From: a virus
IMG/VR virus record: IMGVR_UViG_3300012919_000900
Coordinates: 1 to 32,649 of that record
Reading direction: 5' to 3' (one strand)
DNA: 32,649 bases
Part shown: positions 1 through 6,429 of the stretch, in pieces
How the letters are laid out: each line of letters begins with the position of its first letter
Position numbering within the stretch: the stretch's first letter is position 1
Translations under genes and position numbers: made by a program
The notes under the pieces: model-generated
Told to the model about the DNA's origin: nothing
Databases searched by the model: none
What the model saw: only the letters and a program-made list of their open reading frames with translations

Positions 1-239
1 ATTGCTGCATCCTTTCTACCTCTCACAGCAATTAAATATTTTCTACCTGCCCATCCAATACATCCAGCAATGTATATAAACATTAATGCTGGTATAGTAA
101 GTTCCCATACACTATCCCACTTACCACCAGCGAGTTCATTATAAACTGGGAATGCTCTAAGACCTTCTAAAATCATTACTGAAGTTAGTGTGATCCATAT
201 CATTCCTAATACTGGAGCACTGGAGAGAAATTTTCTCAT
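1..239 (-). CDS. psaJF: PsaJF fusion, photosystem I subunit, 5' part only
   Basis: N-terminal 79 residues of a photosystem I subunit; the rest lies beyond the window edge. Residues 1-30 look like PsaJ: a short basic start, SAPVLGMIWITLTSVMILEG as a transmembrane helix, then RAFP. From about residue 45 the sequence switches to the PsaF membrane part, with IPALMFIYIAGCIGWAGR matching the PsaF helix that ends IGWxGR. The lumenal N-terminal domain of PsaF, which docks plastocyanin or cytochrome c6, is absent. A PsaJ-PsaF fusion of this kind is known from viral PSI cassettes in marine cyanophages and has been proposed to relax electron-donor specificity. The ATG at 239 overlaps the stop of the preceding small gene (ATGA), so it belongs to the ndhI operon. 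Further psa genes would be expected downstream but are not visible. Confidence 0.85.
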   Translation of the reverse strand, partial: MRKFLSSAPVLGMIWITLTSVMILEGLRAFPVYNELAGGKWDSVWELTIPALMFIYIAGCIGWAGRKYLIAVRGRKDAA

Positions 240-406
240 GGTTCTGGTACATCTATTACTATTTGAGTAGGACTAACTTTCATAGTTCCTCCCATCTCTA
301 TTGTTATATATTCTAATTCTTCTATCAATTGCTCTCGATTAGGTGCAGTATAACCAAACATCTTTCTAGTCAAAGCACCTGGTCCACTATGTTTAGGTAG
401 AGCCAT
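236..406 (-). CDS. Small conserved-looking protein between ndhI and psaJF (56 aa)
   Basis: A 56-residue soluble-looking protein (starts [15 protein letters not shown], ends IVIDVPEP) with no membrane segment. Its ATG lies inside the last codons of ndhI in another frame, and its TGA overlaps the psaJF start (ATGA), so all three are translationally coupled. The middle holds an acidic amphipathic stretch ([18 protein letters not shown]). I do not recognise the family. The position between an NDH-1 subunit and a PSI subunit suggests a role in electron-transport remodelling, but that is context only. Its coupling on both sides argues that it is a real gene. Confidence 0.65.
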   Translation of the reverse strand: MALPKHSGPGALTRKMFGYTAPNREQLIEELEYITIEMGGTMKVSPTQIVIDVPEP

Positions 407-971
407 TCATCTCCTCCAATACTTGTTCGGGTAATTTTCCTACACGGGGTGTACTTGCTGGTACATCATGAGGATCCATTTCTCCTTTTGGTAAGTAAGC
501 CAACTCACGCATTGCCCTAACTGAGGGATCGCTTGTAACAGAAGTGGGCAATCGTCCAAGAGCGACGTTATCAAAGTTAAGTGAGTGCCTGTCAAATGTA
601 GATAGTTCATATTCTTCAGTCATTGATAGACAGTTGGTGGGACAGTATTCTACACAATTACCGCAGAATATACAAGCTCCAAAGTCTATTGAATAATTTC
701 TTAGTTCTTTTTTCTTTGTTTGTTTGTTCATCACCCAGTCTACTACTGGGAGGTTGATAGGACATACTCTAACACATACTTCACAAGCAATACACTTGTC
801 AAACTCATAGTGTATACGTCCACGATACCTTTCAGATGGTATCAGTTTTTCATAAGGGTACTGTATAGTTACTGGTCTTCTTCTCATATGGTCAAAGGTA
901 ACAGACATACCTTGAAGCATATACTTCGCAGCACTAACTGTATCCTTTACGTATGCAAGAAGTTTATTCAT
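393..971 (-). CDS. ndhI: NAD(P)H-quinone oxidoreductase subunit I (NdhI)
   Basis: Subunit I of the cyanobacterial NDH-1 complex, an iron-sulfur protein that passes electrons from ferredoxin to plastoquinone in cyclic flow around PSI and in respiration. Two [4Fe-4S] motifs are intact: C60-x2-C63-x2-C66-x3-C70P and C100-x2-C103-x2-C106-x3-C110P. The N-terminal part ([19 protein letters not shown]) and [14 protein letters not shown] match cyanobacterial NdhI. At 192 residues it is close to the host length and looks full and functional. The start overlaps the stop of the upstream small gene (ATGA) and its end overlaps the next gene. Together with psaJF downstream it suggests that infection redirects electrons through cyclic flow. 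The identification is firm; activity within the host complex is inferred. Confidence 0.95.
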   Translation of the reverse strand: MNKLLAYVKDTVSAAKYMLQGMSVTFDHMRRRPVTIQYPYEKLIPSERYRGRIHYEFDKCIACEVCVRVCPINLPVVDWVMNKQTKKKELRNYSIDFGACIFCGNCVEYCPTNCLSMTEEYELSTFDRHSLNFDNVALGRLPTSVTSDPSVRAMRELAYLPKGEMDPHDVPASTPRVGKLPEQVLEEMNGST

Positions 972-1099
972 CGTTTGACATCATGGGCACAACCATCACC
1001 AGTATAGTCATCGCTATCATAATAACCATTCTTTGTTCCAAATAAAAGTGTGGTTATTACGAAAGGTACTGCTATTGTGGTTATAAAAAGTCCAAACAT
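968..1099 (-). CDS. Single-span membrane microprotein upstream of ndhI (43 aa)
   Basis: 43 residues: a hydrophobic N-terminal helix ([20 protein letters not shown]), then [20 protein letters not shown] and a basic end. The stop overlaps the ndhI ATG (ATGA) and the start overlaps the stop of the 94-residue gene (TAATG), so translation is coupled on both sides. A single helix with a polar tail is the architecture of small NDH-1 subunits such as NdhP or NdhQ, but I cannot match the sequence to either. It could equally be a phage-specific membrane peptide. Context favours a role with NdhI. Confidence 0.65.
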   Translation of the reverse strand: MFGLFITTIAVPFVITTLLFGTKNGYYDSDDYTGDGCAHDVKR

Positions 1100-1383
1100 T
1101 ATCTTACCTCACTTACTTCTTCTCTATCAGGAATGATATTTAAGTCACCTACAATACCTCCTATAACAATAAAGGCAGTAAGCACAGCACCAGCACCCCA
1201 TACCCATTTCTCAAGTGCTCGTATTCTTTCTCTTACATCCTCATTTAATTTTGTGATTCTCTCGTCTGTTCTATCAATTCTCTTATGAATCAGTTCCATA
1301 CGACGAGTGGCATTTTCAAGAGTGCTATCAATGACAGCAATCTTTACATCTTGCTCTGAATCTTTTTCTGTAATGTCACTCAT
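1099..1383 (-). CDS. Coiled-coil protein with C-terminal membrane anchor (94 aa)
   Basis: Residues about 15-60 form a charged heptad-like coiled coil (IDSTLENATRRMELIHKRID). A hydrophobic segment follows (VWGAGAVLTAFIVIGGIVG), then a short acidic tail. This layout resembles XhlA-type and other small phage membrane-anchored coiled-coil proteins, some of which sit in lysis cassettes, but no specific family is recognised. It overlaps the upstream 67-residue gene by 8 bases and its stop overlaps the next start. Two more small membrane proteins precede it, so this could be a membrane-acting group. Function unknown. Confidence 0.75.
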   Translation of the reverse strand: MSDITEKDSEQDVKIAVIDSTLENATRRMELIHKRIDRTDERITKLNEDVRERIRALEKWVWGAGAVLTAFIVIGGIVGDLNIIPDREEVSEVR

Positions 1384-1579
1384 TTTTAGCTTCTATAATT
1401 GCCTCTTTGATGACTGTCTTTAACTGCCTTAATTTTTTCTTACCAAGACCTGCTCGTGTATCTATCTTAACCTTCAACCAATATACAAAGGCAAGTACCA
1501 ATATAAATTGAATACCTTCACCCCATGATAAGTTCCATGCCTCGTTCAAATCAAGACTTGCTGCTGCTAATAAATTCAT
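1376..1579 (-). CDS. Small membrane protein (67 aa)
   Basis: 67 residues with one central hydrophobic segment (GIQFILVLAFVYWLKVKI) followed by a basic, helical C-terminal tail rich in Lys and Glu (GKKKLRQLKTVIKEAIIEAK). The size and order of parts (short N-terminus, helix, positive tail) are compatible with a small holin-like or accessory membrane protein, but no family is recognised. It overlaps the next gene by 8 bases and starts one base after the stop of the 87-residue gene. Confidence 0.7.
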   Translation of the reverse strand: MNLLAAASLDLNEAWNLSWGEGIQFILVLAFVYWLKVKIDTRAGLGKKKLRQLKTVIKEAIIEAKNE

Positions 1580-1580
1580 A

Positions 1581-1844
1581 CTACCTCTGTGGTACGTTAG
1601 TTCTATAATCCAATTGTGGTGCTTTTGTTGTAGGAACTACAGCACCAGTTTGTGTAGGAATCAATTGCTGAATCCTTTGATCTATATATGGTTGGAGTTC
1701 CATCATAACTCGTTCAACCGTAGCATCTTGTCTTTTGGTAGGACCATCGTTGACTTTATCAACAACAGCATTACCACCAACAAAACTACTAGTTCCCACT
1801 GCGAGAACTGCTCCTCCTGTGACTAGTGTGTCTTTAACGTCCAT
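1581..1844 (-). CDS. Small secreted or membrane-anchored protein (87 aa)
   Basis: 87 residues. The N-terminus is hydrophobic and small-residue rich (LVTGGAVLAVGTSSFVGG), resembling a membrane anchor or uncleaved signal. A polar region follows (VERVMMELQPYIDQRIQQLI), then a Pro/Thr-rich tail. The ATG overlaps the stop of the thermonuclease gene (TAATG). Not recognised. Confidence 0.7.
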   Translation of the reverse strand: MDVKDTLVTGGAVLAVGTSSFVGGNAVVDKVNDGPTKRQDATVERVMMELQPYIDQRIQQLIPTQTGAVVPTTKAPQLDYRTNVPQR

Positions 1845-2326
1845 TATTCTACGAGTGTTCCAAATGATCTACGTATCTCACGTAGTTTCTCAAGGTTCAT
1901 ATCCTTAGTGCCTCCATCATAGGCATGAGCATACCCTTCTGTGATCATCTGTTCATTTAATGAAACAGTATCCTCGTTAATATAGAGCCAACCAAGAAGC
2001 CTACCATACTTCCCAGTGCCACCCACAAGTTCTGTTCTAACAGTAAGTTCATCTCCATCACCTGCAATAGTGTCTTCCAATTTTTTCTTTAACCAATTAG
2101 TAGCATCTATTCCCAATGCTTTCTCCTCAAGGTTTCTTGTTCTTTTCTCTGGCGTATCAACTCCTGCAACTCTAACTCTTTCTTTCTTGAATAGATCAAA
2201 CCCAAGATCAATGGTGACATCAATAGTATCCCCGTCAAGAACACGATTAATCTCCGTCACTCGGAAGTTGTAGCAGCTCTTTCTGCTCGGTGGTTTCATT
2301 GCTCCCATTTGGATACCATTCGTCAT
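1844..2326 (-). CDS. Thermonuclease (staphylococcal nuclease) family protein
   Basis: A staphylococcal-nuclease-like (TNase) domain, which cleaves DNA and RNA in a calcium-dependent way. The hallmark residues are present: D31-G-D-T metal site, R52 and D57-T58-x-E60 in RVRVAGVDTPE, and R109 in GKYGRLLGW, corresponding to the two catalytic Arg and the Asp/Glu of the family. The domain fills residues about 18-160 with no clear signal peptide. The N-terminal 80 bases overlap the upstream 54-residue gene in another frame, so a later start (2308 or 2299, the latter with GGGAG just upstream) is possible. Cyanophages often carry such nucleases; degradation of host DNA for nucleotide recycling is the likely role, by inference. 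Confidence 0.85.
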   Translation of the reverse strand: MTNGIQMGAMKPPSRKSCYNFRVTEINRVLDGDTIDVTIDLGFDLFKKERVRVAGVDTPEKRTRNLEEKALGIDATNWLKKKLEDTIAGDGDELTVRTELVGGTGKYGRLLGWLYINEDTVSLNEQMITEGYAHAYDGGTKDMNLEKLREIRRSFGTLVE

Positions 2327-2411
2327 ACTTAAATATGTAGTAGATTACAATTGCTACTGCTATAAGAAGTATAGCAACCATAATATTAACAGACCATACT
2401 ACATCACTCAT
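2247..2411 (-). CDS. Small single-span membrane protein (54 aa)
   Basis: 54 residues: a hydrophobic helix near the N-terminus (NIMVAILLIAVAIVIYYIF), then a polar acidic tail ending PSDGD. The start overlaps the stop of the upstream 101-residue gene (ATGA), which supports it. It overlaps the thermonuclease start by up to 80 bases. Family not recognised. Confidence 0.55.
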   Translation of the reverse strand: MSDVVWSVNIMVAILLIAVAIVIYYIFKYDEWYPNGSNETTEQKELLQLPSDGD

Positions 2412-2713
2412 GAGACCTTATTACCATATGTTCCTGCCTCTGTGGAGTCAGGATGATCTTTACACCACTCCACATAATTAAATCCAGATCCTTCTGGATA
2501 AATATACTTTCCATTCTCATCAAACTTACCTGAAGTATCTGCTATCCTTGACTCCTTCGATGGATACTTAGGATAAGGTCTCTTTCCTTCCCTCATCTCT
2601 CTACCCTTTCTCTTTCTCATTTCATTACCAGTTTCTGTATCACCCATAGTAGGCCAAGAAGTTCCTAAGATCTCCTTGATCATTTCTTTGGTGTAACCTT
2701 TAGGGTGACTCAT
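2408..2713 (-). CDS. Hypothetical protein (about 101 aa)
   Basis: A polar, basic, probably soluble protein with no membrane segment. The middle is rich in Arg, Lys and Glu (NEMRKRKGREMREGKRPYPK) and the C-terminal half has aromatic-rich FNYVEWCKDHPDS. I chose the ATG at 2713 because GGAGAGG lies three bases upstream; an in-frame start at 2725 has none. It overlaps the purM stop by 14 bases and its own TGA overlaps the next start. Family not recognised. Confidence 0.65.
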   Translation of the reverse strand: MSHPKGYTKEMIKEILGTSWPTMGDTETGNEMRKRKGREMREGKRPYPKYPSKESRIADTSGKFDENGKYIYPEGSGFNYVEWCKDHPDSTEAGTYGNKVS

Positions 2714-3713
2714 AAACCTCTCCAATTTCCCAACACTCTATACCTTCATCTTTAATAATATTCATGGTAAGCTCAACACGATTAGCAGGAACAATCACGC
2801 AATATCCAATACCCAGATTGAATACTCTTCTCATCTCCAACTCATCCATATTACCTTGACGTTGAATCTCTAAGAAGATCTCTGGCACACTCCATGCATT
2901 CCAATCTACATGTGCTTTCAATCCTTTAGGCAAACAACGTGGTAAGTTCTCTGGAATACCACCACCTGTGATATGAGCCATACCATATACTTCTTCTACT
3001 TTCTCCAACAGTTTCTTTACAACAGGTGCATAGATTGTAGTAGGTGTAAGTAACTCAGGATGATTACAATAGTTTAGTTTAAGTCTACGTGCCAAATAAT
3101 TAACAATACTATATCCATTACTATGAAGTCCACTACTTGCTAGTCCAATAATTCTATCACTTGGTTTAATACTCTTACCATCGATAATATTTTTCTTCTC
3201 TACTATACCTGTACAAAATCCAGCAAGGTCAATCTTCATCTGATAATGAGGATGTTCAGCAGTCTCTCCACCCAACAGTTGCATACCTGCTATCTCACAT
3301 CCTTTAAGGATACCCACCATGATATCTGCAACATTATCGTCCAACTTCTTAGTAGAAATGTAATCTAAGAAGTATAACGGGTCAGCACCACAGGTGATTA
3401 TATCATTCACACACATGGCAACAAGATCTATACCAATAGTTGTATAGTCACCAGCAGCTTGTGCAATATCAATCTTAGTTCCTACACCATCAGTTCCAGA
3501 TACCAGAACAGGTTCCTCGTACCCTACGGGAACATTAAACATACCACCAAATCCACCAACTTTAGGAACTTTTCTTTTGAGTTCCTCTACAAATTTATTG
3601 CCAGCATCTATATCAACACCAGCAGTTTTATAATCTAATACAATACCCTCTTTTTTAAAATCAAGAGGTGCAAAATCATCAGTCACGTTGTCTCCAGTCA
3701 TCAGATCTTTCAT
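2700..3713 (-). CDS. purM: Phosphoribosylformylglycinamidine cyclo-ligase (AIR synthetase)
   Basis: PurM closes the imidazole ring in purine synthesis (FGAM + ATP to AIR). The sequence covers the whole family: LDYKTAGVDIDAGNKFVEEL at the N-terminus, the ATP-binding region with GTDGVGTKIDIAQ, GIDLVAMCVNDIITCGADPL, GGETAEHP, GLASSGLHSNGYS, and HITGGGIPENLPRCLP. Length of about 330 residues is close to bacterial PurM. purM is a common auxiliary gene of T4-like cyanophages, thought to boost purine supply for DNA replication. The exact start is uncertain: the first ATG (3713) lies inside the upstream gene, while a GTG at 3686 has GGAG five bases upstream and better suits the family length. A late-type promoter at 4001-4008 probably serves this and the preceding gene. 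Confidence 0.96.
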   Translation of the reverse strand: MKDLMTGDNVTDDFAPLDFKKEGIVLDYKTAGVDIDAGNKFVEELKRKVPKVGGFGGMFNVPVGYEEPVLVSGTDGVGTKIDIAQAAGDYTTIGIDLVAMCVNDIITCGADPLYFLDYISTKKLDDNVADIMVGILKGCEIAGMQLLGGETAEHPHYQMKIDLAGFCTGIVEKKNIIDGKSIKPSDRIIGLASSGLHSNGYSIVNYLARRLKLNYCNHPELLTPTTIYAPVVKKLLEKVEEVYGMAHITGGGIPENLPRCLPKGLKAHVDWNAWSVPEIFLEIQRQGNMDELEMRRVFNLGIGYCVIVPANRVELTMNIIKDEGIECWEIGEVYESP

Positions 3714-3978
3714 TATGAAACCAGTCTACCACATCTTGCGGATCTCCGAAACCCCTGCGATGATGAGTTGAGTCGGGGTCTCCAATATTCAACTCATTCA
3801 GAAAAGAATCTGTAGGATTTGTACTCATTCTTCTTGCAGTGTTTAGCATACCTCTTGCTGCAGTATTTGCTTTAGATAATTTCTCTGCCCAAATCATGTC
3901 CTCTAAACTGACTTCTGTTCCTGAAGCAATATCTTTACAGATTGCATCTAACCTCAACCTATATTGAGTAGAAAGCAT
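3679..3978 (-). CDS. Hypothetical protein upstream of purM (about 99 aa)
   Basis: A soluble-looking protein of mixed charge with helical N-terminal part (YRLRLDAICKDIASGTEVSL) and a polar C-terminus ending DWRQRD. I took the ATG at 3978 as start; an in-frame GTG at 3987 is possible. An exact TATAAATA box lies 22 bases upstream, so it is probably the first gene of a late transcript running into purM. Its 3' end overlaps the purM 5' region by up to 35 bases. Family not recognised. Confidence 0.7.
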   Translation of the reverse strand: MLSTQYRLRLDAICKDIASGTEVSLEDMIWAEKLSKANTAARGMLNTARRMSTNPTDSFLNELNIGDPDSTHHRRGFGDPQDVVDWFHNERSDDWRQRD

Positions 3979-4000
3979 AAGGTTCACATATGTTTGTGAT

Positions 4001-4008
4001 TATTTATA
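4001..4008 (-). promoter_or_regulatory. T4-type late promoter box TATAAATA
   Basis: Exact TATAAATA on the minus strand, 22 bases upstream of the ATG at 3978. This octamer is the -10 element of T4 late promoters and is conserved in T4-like cyanophages. It is placed to drive the gene ending at 3679 and purM. Confidence 0.65.
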
Positions 4009-4016
4009 ATTATATA

Positions 4017-4112
4017 CTAAGCATATGCCTGTGCTGCCAACCATACTGACAAACTTAAAGAAGTTCCCATGATGGTGAGTCGGCTCATCCACCACATTAT
4101 TTCGTGTTTCAT
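4017..4112 (-). CDS. Membrane microprotein (31 aa)
   Basis: 31 residues starting MKHEIMWWMSRLTIMG followed by a hydrophobic stretch ending LAAQAYA. It could be a single-span membrane peptide or a signal-peptide-like sequence (AYA end). It starts two bases after the stop of the upstream 74-residue gene, the usual operon packing. No family recognised. Confidence 0.45.
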   Translation of the reverse strand: MKHEIMWWMSRLTIMGTSLSLSVWLAAQAYA

Positions 4113-4113
4113 A

Positions 4114-4338
4114 TTAACGTCCCATTGGTATACCTGATGCCATAAAATCAGATATTTTTTTAACCTCTTCGCTTATACAATAGTCAACAAAATGAGGATG
4201 CTCCTGTAAATAAGGAACATCCTCTTTGCTGTGTGCTATTGCTTCATATGAATCTACAGCGTACTCGCAGATTTCAAAATGATGATGTTGTGTGTCGTGA
4301 TAACCGACTGTGTAATGCTTCTGTTGAGTCAGGGGCAT
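4114..4338 (-). CDS. Hypothetical protein, His-rich N-terminus (74 aa)
   Basis: A 74-residue soluble-looking protein. The N-terminal half is rich in His and Tyr (HYTVGYHDTQHHHFEICEYA), with a weakly acidic C-terminal half (ISEEVKKISDFMASG). A TATAAATA box at 4363-4370 lies 25 bases upstream and a GGA lies near the ATG, so it looks like the first gene of a late unit. The His cluster might bind a metal, but no family is recognised. Confidence 0.7.
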   Translation of the reverse strand: MPLTQQKHYTVGYHDTQHHHFEICEYAVDSYEAIAHSKEDVPYLQEHPHFVDYCISEEVKKISDFMASGIPMGR

Positions 4339-4362
4339 GATCCTTCAATCCCATACTATCCA

Positions 4363-4370
4363 TATTTATA
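4363..4370 (-). promoter_or_regulatory. T4-type late promoter box TATAAATA
   Basis: Exact TATAAATA on the minus strand, 25 bases upstream of the ATG at 4338, in the gap after the Nfu gene. Confidence 0.6.
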
Positions 4371-4418
4371 GCACACTTGAGTAATTTTGCCTATTTTAGT
4401 GTGGACTCCAACACTCTG

Positions 4419-4655
4419 TTAGAGAACTTGAACAACTCCAACAACATCAGGTATCTCATGCATTAATTTACTTTCTATACCTTGCTTTAATGTCATAGTA
4501 CTCATAGCACATGTCTCACATGCACCACCTAATTTTACTTTAACGTATCCTGTTTCATATTCAATTTCATAAAGTTGAAGATATCCACCATCAGCTTCAA
4601 TATAAGGAATAAGTTCCTCTAACACTTTGAGTACATTCTCTTCAGTTAATTCCAT
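4419..4655 (-). CDS. NifU-like C-terminal (Nfu) iron-sulfur scaffold protein
   Basis: A 78-residue Nfu domain, which assembles or delivers [4Fe-4S] clusters to target proteins. The N-terminal ELTEENVLKVLEELIPYIEA, then DGGYLQLYEI, and the cluster-binding CxxC (C46-E-T-C49 in GGACETCAMS) match the family; the C-terminal helix and VVGVVQVL end also fit. It is a stand-alone domain without the NifU N-terminal parts, as in cyanobacterial NfuA-type proteins. I chose the ATG at 4655 because it overlaps the stop of the preceding gene (TAATG) and begins exactly at the conserved domain; a longer reading to 4703 would add residues unlike the family. In PSI-rich cyanobacteria Nfu supplies clusters to photosystem I, which would suit a phage carrying PSI and NdhI genes (inference). 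Confidence 0.93.
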   Translation of the reverse strand: MELTEENVLKVLEELIPYIEADGGYLQLYEIEYETGYVKVKLGGACETCAMSTMTLKQGIESKLMHEIPDVVGVVQVL

Positions 4656-4810
4656 TAAAGTAAAATTGCTCCTATAACTAATCCTTTTGCAAATGAAAGA
4701 CAAAGCATTTGGTAATTGGACAATTTAAACTTACCTTGAATTTTATATGCCATATTTTTATCCCATTCTTTTACAGTATGGAATGCTTCTTTAATGTTTA
4801 AGTTCCACAT
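4655..4810 (-). CDS. Small protein upstream of Nfu (51 aa)
   Basis: 51 residues: a polar basic N-terminal part (NIKEAFHTVKEWDKNMAYKI) and a moderately hydrophobic C-terminal helix (SFAKGLVIGAILL). The stop overlaps the Nfu ATG (TAATG) and the start directly abuts the stop of the 207-residue gene, so it is well embedded in the operon. Family not recognised. Confidence 0.6.
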   Translation of the reverse strand: MWNLNIKEAFHTVKEWDKNMAYKIQGKFKLSNYQMLCLSFAKGLVIGAILL

Positions 4811-5434
4811 TTAATTTACCTCTTCTAAACATGCGTCATTAAGTCCTTTTGCCATACCACCACCTATCTCAGCACCTTGATTGCCTCCAAACATCGTGAC
4901 CCAACCAGCAGCAAGCCACCCAACAAAGGGAATACCACTAAGGGAAGGAGCAGCAGCAGCACCAACACTAGACCCAACCAAGCGTCCTGATTGTTCTGCT
5001 CCACCGATTGCTTTAATGCATTCGGCAGTCTTGGCACTAATCTTTTTTTCGCCAGCAACTCCTAATGCTGAGGGGTCAATCCATGCTGATTTGGTTGATA
5101 CAGGACCGCCATGATGAAACGCACCATCCATTGTATATTCCTGAACAACTTGTGTTGTTTCATTTGAAAGTCCTAAAAATCCACCCTTTCTTACGATGTC
5201 CTTGGTGGTAAGCATGACTTTAGGATCATTTGCTTTATAGTCCACACTATAACCATCCAGTCCTGCAACCACTTTATATGAACCGTAAGGTCCAACATCA
5301 GGAAGATTTAATTTAGGTAGTGCGTTTTCTGCTTTACGATTAGAAAGAATACCAATCATACCAATGTGAGAAATACCAATGATACCTCCCAATCCTAAAG
5401 CAATCCATTTAGTCCAGTTAACTTGTTTGTCCAT
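4811..5434 (-). CDS. Membrane-anchored protein with glycine-zipper-like C-terminus (207 aa)
   Basis: An N-terminal hydrophobic segment (WIALGLGGIIGISHIGMIGI) is followed by a polar, probably extracytoplasmic region. The C-terminal third is rich in small residues with repeated Gly/Ala spacing (LVGSSVGAAAAPSLSG, then FVGWLAAGWVTMFGG and IGGGMAKG), typical of glycine-zipper membrane helices. This suggests insertion into or perturbation of a membrane. No catalytic motif is visible and no family is recognised. It lies immediately upstream of the 51-residue gene and Nfu. Confidence 0.8.
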   Translation of the reverse strand: MDKQVNWTKWIALGLGGIIGISHIGMIGILSNRKAENALPKLNLPDVGPYGSYKVVAGLDGYSVDYKANDPKVMLTTKDIVRKGGFLGLSNETTQVVQEYTMDGAFHHGGPVSTKSAWIDPSALGVAGEKKISAKTAECIKAIGGAEQSGRLVGSSVGAAAAPSLSGIPFVGWLAAGWVTMFGGNQGAEIGGGMAKGLNDACLEEVN

Positions 5435-5448
5435 AATCTAACCTCTGT

Positions 5449-5916
5449 TTACATTTTAAATGGTTCTGATTTATCATCAGTGGTAATTTTTATAGGTGCT
5501 TGTTCTACTCTAATGGTTTGAACAGGACCAGAAGATACTTTAGCAAGTAATGCCTCCATTTCTTTCTTAGTAATGCCTCCATTAGCACCATTACCGTTGC
5601 CATTACCATTCATTTTCATCGTACCATCATTACTTTTCTTAGCAGTCTGCACTCCAAAGGTAGCTAATACCCCCGTAAATACCGAAGCTATAAAAGTTGG
5701 ATCAATTTTTTGTTGTGGCAGTTTTGGAATTGTCACATAGTTCAAAGTTAAGATTCCACCCGACCACACCAAAATACCAAGGCGAACAAATGTACTAACG
5801 ATAGCAAGTTGCTCATCGTGATCTGGTACTATGGCATCTCTCAATTTACCTAGAGCACTTTTCTTTTCTTGCTCTTCTTCTTTTACTTCTTCTACTTCTT
5901 TTACTTCTTCAGGCAT
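5449..5916 (-). CDS. Membrane protein with charged N-terminus and Gly-Asn linker (155 aa)
   Basis: The first 20 residues are almost only Glu, Lys and Val (MPEEVKEVEEVKEEEQEKK). Two hydrophobic segments follow (LGILVWSGGILTLNYV and FIASVFTGVLATFGV), then a low-complexity linker of alternating Gly and Asn (GNGNGNGANGG) and a polar C-terminal part. It looks like a two-span membrane protein with cytoplasmic tails. Not recognised. The gap upstream holds a perfect GTCTA/TAGAC inverted repeat (5932-5946) that may be regulatory. Confidence 0.8.
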   Translation of the reverse strand: MPEEVKEVEEVKEEEQEKKSALGKLRDAIVPDHDEQLAIVSTFVRLGILVWSGGILTLNYVTIPKLPQQKIDPTFIASVFTGVLATFGVQTAKKSNDGTMKMNGNGNGNGANGGITKKEMEALLAKVSSGPVQTIRVEQAPIKITTDDKSEPFKM

Positions 5917-5956
5917 AATAGCAGAGCAACTGTCTACTATATAGACACATTAATTT

Positions 5957-6208
5957 TTAAAAATTAGGAACTCCAAGTCCACCTGACGGTACTACTGCTT
6001 GAGGACTAGATGCTTGAGGAGTAGGAAGTCCCACGTCACCTGTAAGAGCACCACCACCTAAAGAATTTCCACCAATCCCTCCCATAATTTGTGATTTAAC
6101 TCCATCAATGATGGAATCCCTGTTGACATATACATATACGCCACCAGCAGCAATGGAACTAGATACAGCGAAAGACGCAACAGCGAGTACATTGATTATT
6201 TTCTGCAT
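5957..6208 (-). CDS. Small membrane-anchored protein with Gly/Pro-rich tail (83 aa)
   Basis: An N-terminal hydrophobic segment (VLAVASFAVSSSIAAGGVYV) that could be a signal anchor, then a Gly-rich middle (MGGIGGNSLGGGALTG) and a Pro/Ser/Gly tail ending PSGGLGVPNF. A late-promoter-like CATAAATA lies about 20 bases upstream of the ATG. Not recognised. Confidence 0.75.
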   Translation of the reverse strand: MQKIINVLAVASFAVSSSIAAGGVYVYVNRDSIIDGVKSQIMGGIGGNSLGGGALTGDVGLPTPQASSPQAVVPSGGLGVPNF

Positions 6209-6228
6209 TGTATTATATCGAAGTATTT

Positions 6229-6236
6229 TATTTATG
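6229..6236 (-). promoter_or_regulatory. Late-promoter-like box CATAAATA
   Basis: CATAAATA, one mismatch to the T4 late octamer, about 20 bases upstream of the ATG at 6208 and overlapping the 3' end of the preceding gene. Confidence 0.35.
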
Positions 6237-6429
6237 CAACCTTATTATAATACGCTTTGTAATATTTGACAACTCCTGATGAAATCTTATGACCTTTACT
6301 ACACCAGTCATCAGCACATTCATAAATTGCTTTGTTTGAATATTTCCCATCTCCAAATTCTTTAAATAATATTTTTAAAATCTCTTGTCGAAGAGTCATC
6401 TGTTCGTTGCTGTAATTATCCATTACCAT
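6232..6429 (-). CDS. Hypothetical protein (65 aa)
   Basis: A soluble-looking 65-residue protein with an amphipathic helical region (EQMTLRQEILKILFKEFGDG) and two Cys in YECADDWCSKGHK. I chose the ATG at 6429 because it overlaps the stop of the preceding 35-residue gene (TGATG); an ATG at 6465 would extend it inside that gene. Not recognised. Confidence 0.65.
   Translation of the reverse strand: MVMDNYSNEQMTLRQEILKILFKEFGDGKYSNKAIYECADDWCSKGHKISSGVVKYYKAYYNKVA

Noticed and set aside
720-1007. Plus-strand open frame opposite ndhI (95 codons)
   Set aside because: It lies wholly or mostly on the complement of ndhI, has no promoter or ribosome-binding site, and its composition is that of an antisense shadow. 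The same holds for all other plus-strand frames here (for example 1614-1826, 2016-2273, 10546-10947, 24037-24351).
968-1099. Naming the 43-residue protein NdhP
   Set aside because: The architecture and position fit, but I could not align the sequence to any NdhP motif, so I left it unnamed.
4380-4418. Terminator after the Nfu gene
   Set aside because: A weak AGTGT/ACACT stem with mismatches and only a short T-poor tail is present; not convincing.
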